Shown piece after piece: positions 8,979 through 18,205 of a DNA stretch of 64,000 bases. The stretch comes from CALCCV01 sp964388665. Its GTDB lineage: Bacteria > Bdellovibrionota > Bdellovibrionia > Bdellovibrionales > Bdellovibrionaceae. The translations under genes were made by a program, and so were the position numbers. The stretch lies in assembly GCA_964388665.1 (NCBI GenBank), contig CAYMBJ010000005.1, positions 1-64,000 on the forward strand. The letters run 5' to 3'. The notes below the pieces were generated by a model that made no database searches, was not told where the DNA came from, and saw nothing but the letters and a program-made list of their open reading frames with translations. How positions within the stretch are numbered: position 1 is the stretch's first letter; the number at the start of each line of letters is the position of its first letter.

Positions 8979-9614
8979 TCACCATTTTAACAGAACGGGA
9001 TCGTGCTTGCGAACATCGCTGGCACGAATATGAAAGGTCCTGCCCTCTTCGTCTTTGAGCTCAATGGAAACCAAGATCCATTGATTGGGTAGGTTGGGCT
9101 CCATATTTTTAAAGGCAATTCGCACCGGCGCATGACCATTGGGTACGGAGTTCAAGGCGATTTCAGTGTCAATCGCCTCTTTAGGCAAAGAGGCGAGAGG
9201 AATTAGGTAGGATTCAAGCCTCGAAGGTGAGTCCGTCGAGGAGATGCAAGGTCCTTCGACCTCCATTGTTGGTGCATCGCCATTTACGACCACACCATGA
9301 ACTTCAAAATTCATCTGTACAGACTTGTACTGATCACATAGAGAAACTTTGCCGCCGCTTCCATTGGGTACATAAAGGTGTCCCACAGAGAGCTCTAAAT
9401 CCGTGCCACTGACGACATAATCAAAATCCCGAATGATTTTTTCCTTCAGCGCAACTTGCAAAGCGTCTTCACGCAGATTTGATAGATCATACTTCTCAGG
9501 AATGGCGGCTGGGTCGCGCAGCATCTGAAAGGGTGAAGTGTGAGTGACCAAATACCAAAAACCACTGCCAAAAAAGGTTCCAAAGAGTAAGAAGCTTAAT
9601 AATGTGCGTTTCAT
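8979..9614 (-). CDS. Hypothetical membrane-anchored or secreted protein
   Basis: A 211-residue protein that I do not recognise. Residues 5-24 are strongly hydrophobic after a Lys-Arg start, giving either an uncleaved N-terminal anchor or a signal peptide. The remainder looks like a soluble beta-rich domain with two cysteines (about residues 103 and 132) that could form a periplasmic disulfide. It is the last gene of the long minus-strand series and lies 110 bases after gshA. It converges with pepA. Confidence 0.75.
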   Translation of the reverse strand: MKRTLLSFLLFGTFFGSGFWYLVTHTSPFQMLRDPAAIPEKYDLSNLREDALQVALKEKIIRDFDYVVSGTDLELSVGHLYVPNGSGGKVSLCDQYKSVQMNFEVHGVVVNGDAPTMEVEGPCISSTDSPSRLESYLIPLASLPKEAIDTEIALNSVPNGHAPVRIAFKNMEPNLPNQWILVSIELKDEEGRTFHIRASDVRKHDPVLLKW

Positions 9615-9724
9615 ATTGATTTCCTCATCCGTTATTATATCGACAGAAATCGAAATAACTAAACTGGACGAGACTTATGTCGATATAAACACTCAGGGCC
9701 TATAAAGATGCAGCTGAAAAAGTT

Positions 9725-10975
9725 CTACAAACAAGGCAGAGGAGCAGGGCTGTAACTCTTGAATTCAACGCCCATGTCACGGGCTTCAAGGGCGATGGCC
9801 AGCATTCCCATGCGCGCCACCCATCCGTAAACATTTTCCATTGGGCAACCTTCTGGCTTGATCAACAGATCAGAAACACAGAGTTTTTTATAAACGGCGC
9901 CTGGGCTGTTTAGGCTCTCAGTGGAATCTTTTTCGGCATGAGTGCGTAAAAAACCTCCGGCCAACTGACAGCCAATCATATAGATCACCGGCTCAGCCGA
10001 AGCTGTGTCGGCCTTCACTATAGAAGGAATTCCCTCTTGAATGATGACACTTTCAATATCGCGGCCACCTTTGGCAGCTTTCATTTTTTTGCGACTCTTG
10101 TAAGACCACGAAAGAACCTCTTCGCCAGAGCTCGCTTTCATAACACCTAGACCATAGGTGCCCGCATTGTTTTTTACAAAGACGAAGGGCTTTTGTTCAA
10201 TGCCTTGTTTTTTGTAGTAGGCACTGATGCCGTGGAGCATTTCATCCACTTTAGTGGCAAGCACTTTACGGTTCTCTTCGCTTTCTATTTCAAAGTCGTA
10301 TTCTTCAGTGGCAATGGTGATGCACTGTGGATCACAACCCAAGTGGCCACAGAACTCTTGGGCCAACTGATTGAAGTAGCGAAAGTGTCTGGCTTTGGTC
10401 CGCTGATACCAACCCAAACCAGGAGGAGGATTTACTGGATAGGGGTTTCGCGACACCCATTCCTCATAATTTATTGAGAAGTCGTTATTACAAATTACCA
10501 AATCCGGTTTGAATTGGATTTTCATCAGATCATCAGGATCCGTCGAAATCACCTCGATGGACTGTCCCGTTGCGCTCTTGACCACGATATTGGATTCAAT
10601 CTTGCGCGGAAAGCCCACTCGAATATCAAATCCGGCCTGAAGGCTGATTTCTTTTAAAGTTGCGACATTCTCCCAGTAGTAAGCATTGTTGGTGTGCTCT
10701 TCTGTGACCAATAGTAGATTTTTCATCTCGCCGTAGTGATCAGAAACAAACTTCTTCAGTAGATCCGCGGCACTCTCTTTGTCGGTAGGGCAAATGTTAT
10801 TAAAACCAGCTGGAAAGATATTGGCGTCGACAGAGGTGATTTTAAATCCCGCATCGCGAATGTCGTAACTGGAATATATAGGCAGTGGCAGATCTTTGAC
10901 CAAACCTGCATACCACGAAATTACCTTCTCTTGGCGGCCAAGAGTCTGTTGATGCAAGATCGTTTGAGCGTCCAT
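9725..10975 (-). CDS. gshA: Glutamate-cysteine ligase, ferrooxidans-type
   Basis: This enzyme would join L-glutamate and L-cysteine, the first step of glutathione synthesis. The 416-residue sequence matches the proteobacterial GshA family first described from Acidithiobacillus, which is unrelated in sequence to E. coli GshA. Conserved stretches include LPLPIYSSYDIRDAG near the N-terminus, VICNNDFS in the middle, FVKNNAGTYGLGVM as the nucleotide-binding part, and IYMIGCQLAGGFLRTH near the C-terminus. It starts 22 bases after the upstream lipoprotein gene, so it belongs to the same transcript. No gshB is present nearby. Confidence 0.9.
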   Translation of the reverse strand: MDAQTILHQQTLGRQEKVISWYAGLVKDLPLPIYSSYDIRDAGFKITSVDANIFPAGFNNICPTDKESAADLLKKFVSDHYGEMKNLLLVTEEHTNNAYYWENVATLKEISLQAGFDIRVGFPRKIESNIVVKSATGQSIEVISTDPDDLMKIQFKPDLVICNNDFSINYEEWVSRNPYPVNPPPGLGWYQRTKARHFRYFNQLAQEFCGHLGCDPQCITIATEEYDFEIESEENRKVLATKVDEMLHGISAYYKKQGIEQKPFVFVKNNAGTYGLGVMKASSGEEVLSWSYKSRKKMKAAKGGRDIESVIIQEGIPSIVKADTASAEPVIYMIGCQLAGGFLRTHAEKDSTESLNSPGAVYKKLCVSDLLIKPEGCPMENVYGWVARMGMLAIALEARDMGVEFKSYSPAPLPCL

Positions 10976-10997
10976 TTGTTAACCTCCGCCTTAGCGA

Positions 10998-12083
10998 TTA
11001 CCCTCTTGATATTCGCAGCAATTGGTTCAGTATGACAAGCAACTTGTCCTTGATCTCGTCACGAAATTTTAAAAACGCGCTTAAGTCCGGCTTAGTTTCG
11101 GAGCTCGTGATCTTGTAAAACGCATCCACTTTTCCAAGACAATTCAATGAGGCTTTGGTGCGTTGGATAAGATCTTCGCGAACAAAAGGGTCCATCGTTA
11201 AGTCTTTAGTTTGGTTCTCTAGATATTGCAATAGGTTCAGGTAGTTTTTCTCCAAACGCTGTCTGGACTTCTTTGACCAGTGATTGTGATTCAAATCCAT
11301 GGATTTCACTAAGAATCCCTGAGACGAACAGAGAGTATCCAGTTCAATTTCAAAGCGATCGTCATTGTCTGCGGCCAAATCAAAATTGACTGCACCCATT
11401 GCATAGTACACACGAGGAAGTTCAGGAAGAGCGTCTTGGCGTTTTTCCATCCGTTCTAGCTGCTTCTGTGCCAACTCCAAATACTTCTTAGCTTCGCTGG
11501 GTTGATTGTGCTGGCGATATATGATTGAAATCTTTGCTGGGACCTCAACTCGATAAAAAAAACTCGCTTCGAGATCAAGGTCACGGTCACGGCTGTGCTG
11601 TTGAGCTAGGTTTTGCTCGATATCCAAAAGAGTTGCCAGGGCCTCAGCATCCATATTGAGGCCTTCATATGCATCCACGAGCAAGATCGTTGCGCGGGCA
11701 TAGATCATATCAAATCGATTGCGGCTGCGTTGGCGGAGATCAATAAGAATTTCTTTCATTTGCTCGAAATCACCACTACGATGGTAGGCTTCTGCCTTCA
11801 TCAGTAAGCCCTCGTACAGATACACTTTCATGCTTGGCTTTGCGAATGTCGATTGCCATTTATCTAAAAATGTATCGATGTCGTCATTGAGAAGCGAATC
11901 TTGTAGCTCAAAAAGCTCCTTGGCTTCAATGGAGACTTCACGTTTCTCGGATGTCTCGATTTTGTCGTCGTTGTGTCTTGAAAACAAAGTGCACCCACCT
12001 TGGCAGAGGATCAGTGCCACAACAGGGAGAAAAGAAAATAGCGAAAAAGCCGATCGAAAAAATACCTGAAAAGCGGAGGTCAT
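10998..12083 (-). CDS. Putative lipoprotein with TPR-like helices
   Basis: A 361-residue protein with an N-terminal hydrophobic segment (about residues 12-28) ending LCQGGC, a possible though non-canonical lipobox. The rest is almost wholly helical with TPR-like spacing (AEAYHRSGDFEQMKEIL, AKKYLELAQKQLERM). The start ATG overlaps the stop of the upstream ArsA-like gene by 4 bases, so translation is probably coupled. A periplasmic scaffold or receptor working with the ATPase pair is possible, but the only evidence is gene order. Confidence 0.8.
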   Translation of the reverse strand: MTSAFQVFFRSAFSLFSFLPVVALILCQGGCTLFSRHNDDKIETSEKREVSIEAKELFELQDSLLNDDIDTFLDKWQSTFAKPSMKVYLYEGLLMKAEAYHRSGDFEQMKEILIDLRQRSRNRFDMIYARATILLVDAYEGLNMDAEALATLLDIEQNLAQQHSRDRDLDLEASFFYRVEVPAKISIIYRQHNQPSEAKKYLELAQKQLERMEKRQDALPELPRVYYAMGAVNFDLAADNDDRFEIELDTLCSSQGFLVKSMDLNHNHWSKKSRQRLEKNYLNLLQYLENQTKDLTMDPFVREDLIQRTKASLNCLGKVDAFYKITSSETKPDLSAFLKFRDEIKDKLLVILNQLLRISRG

Positions 12084-13141
12084 AAAAAGCCCCTGGAGAT
12101 AAAATGATTTTTGATTTCGGCAATTTCAGCTATGGAATCGCTGTTGGGATGAACCTCGGGAACATCAATCACCTCGAGCTGTGAATCAAAATGTTTGCGC
12201 AGATGTTCGAGATTTGTGAGCTTCTCGCGAAAATAACTTTCGATGACCGAAAAATCGGGTTTCGTTTCAATAGAAACCTTTTCATTTGCACCCAGCAATG
12301 GCCACCAGTAGGGGCTCGAGCGATTGGCAAACACACGCCGGACCTTGAAATGTTCTGAATTGAGTGTCGCTGCAATGTCTTTTGCTTCTTCTAACTTTAT
12401 TTTGTCCATGACCGTCACCAGCGAAAAATGAGTTTGCGGGCCTTGAAGCAACTCCGAAATCTCTACAGTGCGTTTTTGCAGGCGCTCACGCCATGATTCG
12501 ATGCTCGTAAAAAACTCAAAAAGCTCACGTACAAATTCAGAGCCAGTGAGAAGTTCAACGGCCTTGAGGGCCTGTCGGGTACCAAGCTCTACAAGGCGCG
12601 AAATAAAGCCCAAGTTGGGCCTTTTCATTTGTGCGAGCCATTGGAATATCGCCTTATCAAAGAGAGCTCCCAGCTTTTTTGGGGATCGCAAAAATTCAAT
12701 AGCGTGCTGCGCGGGCGGCGTGTCCAAGATGATAACTTCAAATTCATTCTTAATGTAGGCAGAATACAGGTGTTGCAGAGATGAAAAGTCCTGAGAGCCC
12801 GACAGATCCGAGGTCAACTGCTGATAGAGGCGATTTTTGAGTAAAACCTGAGCCTTTTCTTGGCCTCCAGCAGCCTTTATTACAAAATCATCAAAAACTT
12901 TTTTGTGAGGGACCGTAGCTACAAAGAGATGCGGTGAGAGCTTTGGCACGGCATGAAATCCCAAATCCTTGGGCACACCCAGGGCCAAAGCCAGACGTGC
13001 GGAGGGATCAATCGTCATTAACAAAGTCTTTTTGCCTTGTTCGGCATAGAAAAGGCCCATGGCCGTCGCCAAAGTGGTTTTTCCGACGCCGCCAGATCCT
13101 AGGAGAACTTCAATTCTTTGTGTGACACTAGCGGAACTCAT
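12080..13141 (-). CDS. ArsA/GET3-like ATPase, partner 1
   Basis: A 353-residue member of the ArsA/GET3 branch of the MinD-type P-loop ATPases. Walker A is GSGGVGKTT at about residues 15-23. The family's usual signature lysine two residues into the motif is replaced by serine. The switch region is LLMTIDPSARLALALG and the Walker B region VIILDTPPAQHAIEFL, both typical of ArsA proteins. It overlaps the second ArsA-like gene by 14 bases and the lipoprotein gene by 4. Without an ars operon an arsenite role is unlikely. Homologous pairs are known in actinobacteria (for example Rv3679/Rv3680). A targeting or cell-envelope function is inferred. Confidence 0.88.
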   Translation of the reverse strand: MSSASVTQRIEVLLGSGGVGKTTLATAMGLFYAEQGKKTLLMTIDPSARLALALGVPKDLGFHAVPKLSPHLFVATVPHKKVFDDFVIKAAGGQEKAQVLLKNRLYQQLTSDLSGSQDFSSLQHLYSAYIKNEFEVIILDTPPAQHAIEFLRSPKKLGALFDKAIFQWLAQMKRPNLGFISRLVELGTRQALKAVELLTGSEFVRELFEFFTSIESWRERLQKRTVEISELLQGPQTHFSLVTVMDKIKLEEAKDIAATLNSEHFKVRRVFANRSSPYWWPLLGANEKVSIETKPDFSVIESYFREKLTNLEHLRKHFDSQLEVIDVPEVHPNSDSIAEIAEIKNHFISRGFL

Positions 13142-14006
13142 CGAAACTCCTAGATGCGGTCGTCACAATCTTCTTGGGGTCTGCCAAAAAGATCCAAGGA
13201 ATCTCAAGTAGATTTTTATTAAGACTGCGCAAACTTTGAATGGCCGCTTGGGTCTCCTCTTGACGATGCGTGAAATCCGCGATGATTTCTCGTTCAAGAT
13301 CGGTGCTCGCTGGCTTTTTTTTCTGCACGCTCACGCGAAAGGCTCTGTTCAAAATAAAACTCGATTCAAAACCGAAGTCTGACTTGAGTTCATTGTAGAG
13401 CTCGCCACTTTCTTGGATTGAAAAATCCTCAGGCAAAGAGGTGATCCAAAAATGAACTTGAGAATCATTGGCCAAAACTTTTTGAATTGAGCGGCTCTGC
13501 TCACCCATGGGTCCAAAGCGAATGGCATTGGCAAGTCCTCGTGGCGCCCGCATCAGCGAAAGAAAATGCCCAGTGGCGGGGCTATCGACGACGATTTTAC
13601 TGAAACTCAAGGAGGGACCGTGGTGTCGAATGTGGCTGGTCAGTTTGCCTAAGATAGCAATCTCTTTGAGCGCGGGGGCAATGTTTACAAACGTGCGCAG
13701 CACTTTATTTTCTAAAAACAAATTGGCAATCGTCTGCGACTTTAAAAGGTATGTCGCGTACTCCTTAAGGCAATCGAGACCATCAAACTTTGCAATTGAC
13801 AAATTTGGCAATATTTCAGTGGGTTTGTAAGACGGTGCTTCGGGGAGGTGGAGGGCCATATGAGCATACGAAGCATCACTGAGCTCCACAAGAATCGTCG
13901 ACTCTCCTTGCGAGGAAAAGTAATGGGCCAATGCCATGGCAGCGGTGGATTTACCAACGCCGCCTTTGCCCGAGACAAAATGTAGAGATGCTGAACGAAA
14001 ACTCAT
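13128..14006 (-). CDS. ArsA/GET3-like ATPase, partner 2
   Basis: A 292-residue P-loop ATPase of the ArsA/GET3 group. Its Walker A, GKGGVGKST at about residues 13-21, is the full deviant form with the signature lysine. The region KIVVDSPATGHFLSLMRAPRG matches the DxPATGH motif of ArsA-type ATPases. It is translated just ahead of partner 1 with a 14-base overlap, which suggests the two assemble as a heterodimer. The gene follows ctpA by 51 bases. Confidence 0.88.
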   Translation of the reverse strand: MSFRSASLHFVSGKGGVGKSTAAMALAHYFSSQGESTILVELSDASYAHMALHLPEAPSYKPTEILPNLSIAKFDGLDCLKEYATYLLKSQTIANLFLENKVLRTFVNIAPALKEIAILGKLTSHIRHHGPSLSFSKIVVDSPATGHFLSLMRAPRGLANAIRFGPMGEQSRSIQKVLANDSQVHFWITSLPEDFSIQESGELYNELKSDFGFESSFILNRAFRVSVQKKKPASTDLEREIIADFTHRQEETQAAIQSLRSLNKNLLEIPWIFLADPKKIVTTASRSFDEFR

Positions 14007-14057
14007 GATGTTTCAGCAGTTTGCTAGATTGTCGCAGAACAATCATGCAGCATGAGG

Positions 14058-15416
14058 TCAATTCATTTGCTTGAGTTGTTTCCAAGCTTTTAGGTAGCCA
14101 TAAGCTTGAAATGCTTGATAGTCAGATTTAAACAATTTTTCTGTCGGTGTAAGCTCTGTGTCCTTTTTAGAGGACAAATCCTTCCACCAACCTGTGGCGC
14201 CCACCTCGTCAAGGGCTTTGGCGCTAATGTTTTCATCAGCTTTTTTTTCGCGATCTCCTCGCAAGTGCCCTTGTATGTCTTTTTCACGTGTTGATTTTGA
14301 TTTGACAATCGCTTTTGAAAAGGTGTCTGACTCGACCTCGCCAATATAGATGTCGGGATTGATACCTTCTGCTTGAATCGAAACGCCACTGGGCGTGTAG
14401 TAGCGCGCAACAGTCATTTTCAAACCACTGCCATCACCCAGTTGCAACACCTGTTGTACGCTGCCCTTGCCGAAGGTGCGCTCACCTGTGACGATTGCTC
14501 GCTTGTTGTCTTGCAAGGCTCCGGAAACAATTTCGCTCGCACTGGCAGACGATTCATTGACCAAAATAACTAGCGGAAAATCAGTGTATTTGCCTTTGCG
14601 AGTTGCCATGGCCACTTCCTTTTTTTGCTTTTCGCGGCCAATGGTGGAAACAATGATACCGTCCTTCAGAAAAAGGTCCGACACTTTTATCGCCTGCTCA
14701 AGTAGACCGCCGGGATTGCGCCGCAAATCCAAGAGCAGTCCAGACACTTTATTGTTCTTTTTGCGATGCTCTTCGATCACTTTTTCTAAATCTTTTGCAG
14801 TGTTTTCTATAAATGACGTGATTTTAACATAGGCGTAACCATCCTTGAGGTCGGTGTACTTTACTGACCGCAGTTTCACATTGCCGCGAACGATAGTGAT
14901 GTCTTTAGGCTCTTCTTCGCCCTCTCGAACAACTTTCAAAACAATTTTTGTTCCTGTCTTTCCGCGCATCAACTGACTGGCTTCCACCAAGCTCAAGCCC
15001 TTTGTGCTGGTGCCATTTACGGCAATCACTCTGTCGCCAGGTTGAATCCCTGCTTCCCAGGCTGGGGTGTCCTCAATCGGAGAAATGATTGTGAGTATTC
15101 CATTTTGAATCGAAATCTCGATACCTATTCCACCAAATTGGCCCGAAGTTTCAGTTTGAAATTCTTTAAATAGTTCCGGCTGCATAAAGCTTGTGTGTGG
15201 GTCCAGCTCCCTTAACATCCCTTTGATGGCTCCGTAGACCAATTTCTTGATATCCACCGGTTCAACGTAAAACTGCTGCACCAGATTTAACACTTTGGCA
15301 AAGTTTTGTAGATCGCCGTAGCGCTCTTCAGGCTCAGCGCGAAGAAAAAAGTTAAAACCAAAGATGATAACAAAACACGTAGAGAGTAAGAGAAATACTT
15401 TTTTTGTACGCTTCAT
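14058..15416 (-). CDS. ctpA: Carboxy-terminal processing protease (S41, CtpA/Prc type)
   Basis: A periplasmic serine protease anchored or exported by an N-terminal hydrophobic segment (residues 7-26). A PDZ domain at about residues 85-170 contains the GIGIEI and PGDRVIAVNG motifs. The catalytic domain has Ser about 292 in NESSASASEIVSG and Lys about 317 in FGKGSVQ, the expected dyad spacing of 25. Members of this family trim peptidoglycan hydrolases and penicillin-binding proteins. Its ATG overlaps the stop of the EnvC-like gene, which ties it to the ftsEX operon and to control of cell-wall cleavage. Confidence 0.96.
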   Translation of the reverse strand: MKRTKKVFLLLSTCFVIIFGFNFFLRAEPEERYGDLQNFAKVLNLVQQFYVEPVDIKKLVYGAIKGMLRELDPHTSFMQPELFKEFQTETSGQFGGIGIEISIQNGILTIISPIEDTPAWEAGIQPGDRVIAVNGTSTKGLSLVEASQLMRGKTGTKIVLKVVREGEEEPKDITIVRGNVKLRSVKYTDLKDGYAYVKITSFIENTAKDLEKVIEEHRKKNNKVSGLLLDLRRNPGGLLEQAIKVSDLFLKDGIIVSTIGREKQKKEVAMATRKGKYTDFPLVILVNESSASASEIVSGALQDNKRAIVTGERTFGKGSVQQVLQLGDGSGLKMTVARYYTPSGVSIQAEGINPDIYIGEVESDTFSKAIVKSKSTREKDIQGHLRGDREKKADENISAKALDEVGATGWWKDLSSKKDTELTPTEKLFKSDYQAFQAYGYLKAWKQLKQMN

Positions 15417-16612
15417 GATGTCTCCTTAGATATCCAGCTGGTCACTTGTACGGGTTTTTCAAAATGTCGAATCTCAAAATACAATAAAGGGGCCATAAAC
15501 AAAGGATTCAGGTCAGTCTCACCCAGATCTTCTCCCGTGCCCACCGCGTCTCCAATGTGTTTTGAAGTGCCTTTTAGACCTGCATAAATGGTAGAAAAGT
15601 TATCTCGGTGATCCACTATTATTGTATTCCCAAATCCTGGTGTGATCCCGACATATTTTATAGTTCCTGAAAATACCGACCTAACTCTGGATACCTGTGT
15701 GGGCCAAAAAAACAATCCTGGCATACCCTGCAACAGAGGTGATTTGCGGAATTCCAAGATTTGCGCCTCTGAGTTAAATCCGTCGTGACTTTGGTCGGAG
15801 GATTTCTTTTGCAAAGTGCGGCTATCGGCCGTAAGCAGGCTTTCATGGATGTAGCCGGGCAGTGGTGGAAGGAGCCGTCCTTTCAGCTGCATAAAAGTGG
15901 CGGACTTTGCCAGGCGCTGAAATTCATCAATACTGAGACTCAATTCAGGAGATGCTTGCAGAATTTTTTTAGTTTCTTCACGCTTTGAAAGTTTTTGCAG
16001 ACCCTTGAGAAGTTTTTCTTTTTGCTCTTGTTCTTTGGTAAACTGCTGCTCCTCCACTTTGAGGCTCGCGCTGAGGGCCGCCAAATCTGATTGCCGTTTG
16101 TTTAGATTCTTGCGTTGCTCAGCAAGCTTCTTTTTTTCCGTTGAATAGCTTTTAATAAGTGCAAGATCCTGAAACGTGATCTGCTTCAGGATGCGTAAGC
16201 TATTCTCAAGACCTTGAGCACTCTTTGCTTGCGAGATGAGGCTGGGCAGAGACACTGCAGAGAGTTGATGCAAGGCCCTCATCCGCTTTGCCAGCAGTGC
16301 TTTCTTCGCGTCCAGGACTTCAAGCGTCTGCTGCTCAGATGTATTGATTTCTTCGATATTGTTTTGCAAGCGGACCAACTCTGAGTCCGTTTTGACAACC
16401 TTTGATGTGCTTTTGGCTATTTTTTTATCTAAGGTTCGCAGTGCACGCAGTGTTTTCTGAATTCTTTGAACGATGTCCTGATGATCGACAGCAACCCTTT
16501 TCTCGATTGAGCTCTGTTGCTCGCGTGTGTTTGTCGGCAAGGAGGGGCGCTTTGCTGCAAGCGCATTGACCGCAATGAGGATAGGCAACACAAGCCCAAT
16601 CTTACCCATCAT
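15413..16612 (-). CDS. envC: EnvC-like murein hydrolase activator with degenerate LytM domain
   Basis: An exported protein of about 399 residues. After the signal peptide comes a long coiled coil (about residues 35-230), the part that contacts FtsX in EnvC. The C-terminal LytM/M23 domain starts near residue 300. It keeps the fold motifs (FSGTIKYVG, GFGNTIIVDH, LYFEIRH) but lacks the metal-binding HxH: the usual LYAH is IYAG. That is the pattern of EnvC, which activates amidases and does not cut. The start chosen is ATG at 16612, 2 bases after the ftsX stop; a longer ORF begins inside ftsX. Gene order ftsE-ftsX-envC supports the name. Confidence 0.9.
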   Translation of the reverse strand: MMGKIGLVLPILIAVNALAAKRPSLPTNTREQQSSIEKRVAVDHQDIVQRIQKTLRALRTLDKKIAKSTSKVVKTDSELVRLQNNIEEINTSEQQTLEVLDAKKALLAKRMRALHQLSAVSLPSLISQAKSAQGLENSLRILKQITFQDLALIKSYSTEKKKLAEQRKNLNKRQSDLAALSASLKVEEQQFTKEQEQKEKLLKGLQKLSKREETKKILQASPELSLSIDEFQRLAKSATFMQLKGRLLPPLPGYIHESLLTADSRTLQKKSSDQSHDGFNSEAQILEFRKSPLLQGMPGLFFWPTQVSRVRSVFSGTIKYVGITPGFGNTIIVDHRDNFSTIYAGLKGTSKHIGDAVGTGEDLGETDLNPLFMAPLLYFEIRHFEKPVQVTSWISKETS

Positions 16613-16614
16613 GA

Positions 16615-17499
16615 TCAACTCACAGGCGGAGATCCCGCCCATCCCGTGTTCATTTTGTAGAGTGCGAGCAGCGCACCCAGGCCGCCAATGGTTGCGGCCA
16701 AAATGAGGAGTCCAAAGATTTGCCCACCATCAAAAAACCGAAGCACATCTTCTAGAGACTGAAGCCCTAGGGTGACCACAAGATATCTTTTGGCTATCAA
16801 ATAGAGCGCACCCGAAAGAACGATGCCGACACCTCCGGCAAAGAACCCTGTAAAGAGTCCACGTCCTATGAATTTTTTGCGGATAAACCAAGCGGTCGCG
16901 CCAATGAACTCCATCACTTCGATCTCTTTTCGACGAGACTCAAATTGCGCGCGAATGCTATTGGTCACCATAAAGATGCACGCAAAAATCAGCGACGCGC
17001 CTATAAACCCAAAGGACACCTTAAACCCCGAGGCCACGCTCTGAAACCGAGTGGCCAGATCTCTGCCGTAAGTCACATCACTCACGCCCCGCAATTCTTG
17101 GAGTTGGCTAACCAGTGCTGTGACCGCTTGATCGACGCCGTCAGCGATCTTGCTTTGGTCGAGGGTTAGCAAATAGCTCTCAGGCAAATACTCTTTCAGG
17201 GATTCATCATCGACGAGAGAGTTTGAGACCGATGCCAGCTGCGCCTTCATCTCTTCTAAGGCCTGCTGAGGTGAAACGTGATCGTACTTTTTGATGACGG
17301 AAGTCTCGGAGATGAATTTTTCTAGCGAAGCTCGTTCTTCTGGGTAAATGTCATCGGAAAGATACACTGAAACCTGGACCGATTCACCCCAATAGCTCAG
17401 CAGAGAGTTGAGATTTTTGCTCAATAGCAACAGCGTGAACACAATCATCATTGACCCCGCGGCGATTCCGACGGTAACTCCGCTTAGAGTTCGCTGCAT
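16615..17499 (-). CDS. ftsX: Cell-division protein FtsX
   Basis: An inner-membrane ABC-type protein of 294 residues that passes the FtsE ATPase signal to EnvC in the periplasm. There is one membrane segment near the N-terminus (about residues 10-30), a periplasmic domain rich in ELRGVSDVTYG-like sequence, and three more membrane segments in the C-terminal FtsX domain (from about residue 160). The chosen ATG at 17499 has GAGG 4 bases ahead and overlaps the end of ftsE by 16 bases. An upstream in-frame start at 17568 would add 23 hydrophilic residues lying wholly within ftsE. Confidence 0.95.
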   Translation of the reverse strand: MQRTLSGVTVGIAAGSMMIVFTLLLLSKNLNSLLSYWGESVQVSVYLSDDIYPEERASLEKFISETSVIKKYDHVSPQQALEEMKAQLASVSNSLVDDESLKEYLPESYLLTLDQSKIADGVDQAVTALVSQLQELRGVSDVTYGRDLATRFQSVASGFKVSFGFIGASLIFACIFMVTNSIRAQFESRRKEIEVMEFIGATAWFIRKKFIGRGLFTGFFAGGVGIVLSGALYLIAKRYLVVTLGLQSLEDVLRFFDGGQIFGLLILAATIGGLGALLALYKMNTGWAGSPPVS

Positions 17500-18155
17500 A
17501 AAACCTCGCGAATCTGACCACTCTCCAGAATCACATTGCGCTTGTTCATTTTTTTGACCAAATCCCAATTGTGGGTGGCAATAAACACCGTGGTTCCCCG
17601 TGAACTCACTCGCTCAAAGAGCTCGATGATTTCATAAGTGAGCTTTGGATCCAAATTGCCGGTGGGTTCATCAGCAATGAGCACTCCGGGCTGATGAATC
17701 ACCGCCCGCGCGATGGCCACGCGCTGCTGTTCGCCACCAGAGAGAAACTGTGCGGGATCGTTTTTGCGATGAAGCAGTCCCACCTCATCCAAAACTTGAT
17801 CCACTTTGTAACTAATTTGCGCCTGAGAGTCGCCCAAAATGGTCAATGGCAAGGCCACATTCTTGCCGACCGTCCAATTGCCGAGCAACTTGAAATCCTG
17901 AAAGACCACGCCAATCTTGCGACGAAAATAGGGCACCTCATGATCGCGCATGCTCACAATATCTTCACCGGCAATTTTGACCCGTCCAGAAGAGGGCTTA
18001 TCAAATGCTGCAATTATTCGAAACAAAGTGGTTTTACCTGCCCCTGAGGCGCCGAGCAGGAATATAAATTCGCCCTTACCAATCTTTAAATTGGCTCCTC
18101 GCAGCGCATGGGTTGGCCCCGGATAAGATTTATAGAGATGGTCGATTTCAATCAC
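17484..18155 (-). CDS. ftsE: Cell-division ATP-binding protein FtsE
   Basis: A 223-residue ABC ATPase working with FtsX at the septum. It has Walker A GASGAGKTT, a Q-loop region IGVVFQDFKLL, the signature FLSGGEQQRVAIARA, Walker B GVLIADEPTGNLDP and the H-loop IATHNWDLV. The length is standard. It heads the tightly packed ftsE-ftsX-envC-ctpA group. Confidence 0.97.
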   Translation of the reverse strand: MIEIDHLYKSYPGPTHALRGANLKIGKGEFIFLLGASGAGKTTLFRIIAAFDKPSSGRVKIAGEDIVSMRDHEVPYFRRKIGVVFQDFKLLGNWTVGKNVALPLTILGDSQAQISYKVDQVLDEVGLLHRKNDPAQFLSGGEQQRVAIARAVIHQPGVLIADEPTGNLDPKLTYEIIELFERVSSRGTTVFIATHNWDLVKKMNKRNVILESGQIREVLCSEL

Positions 18156-18205
18156 GACTTTAATTTATCAAACTGAGACCATCTTTGGTGAGACCAGTAA
18201 TGATT

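Noticed and set aside
12080..14006. ArsA-like genes considered as an arsenic-resistance operon
   Set aside because: No arsB, arsC, arsD or arsR neighbours and no arsenite-binding cysteine pattern; gene order points to an envelope role.
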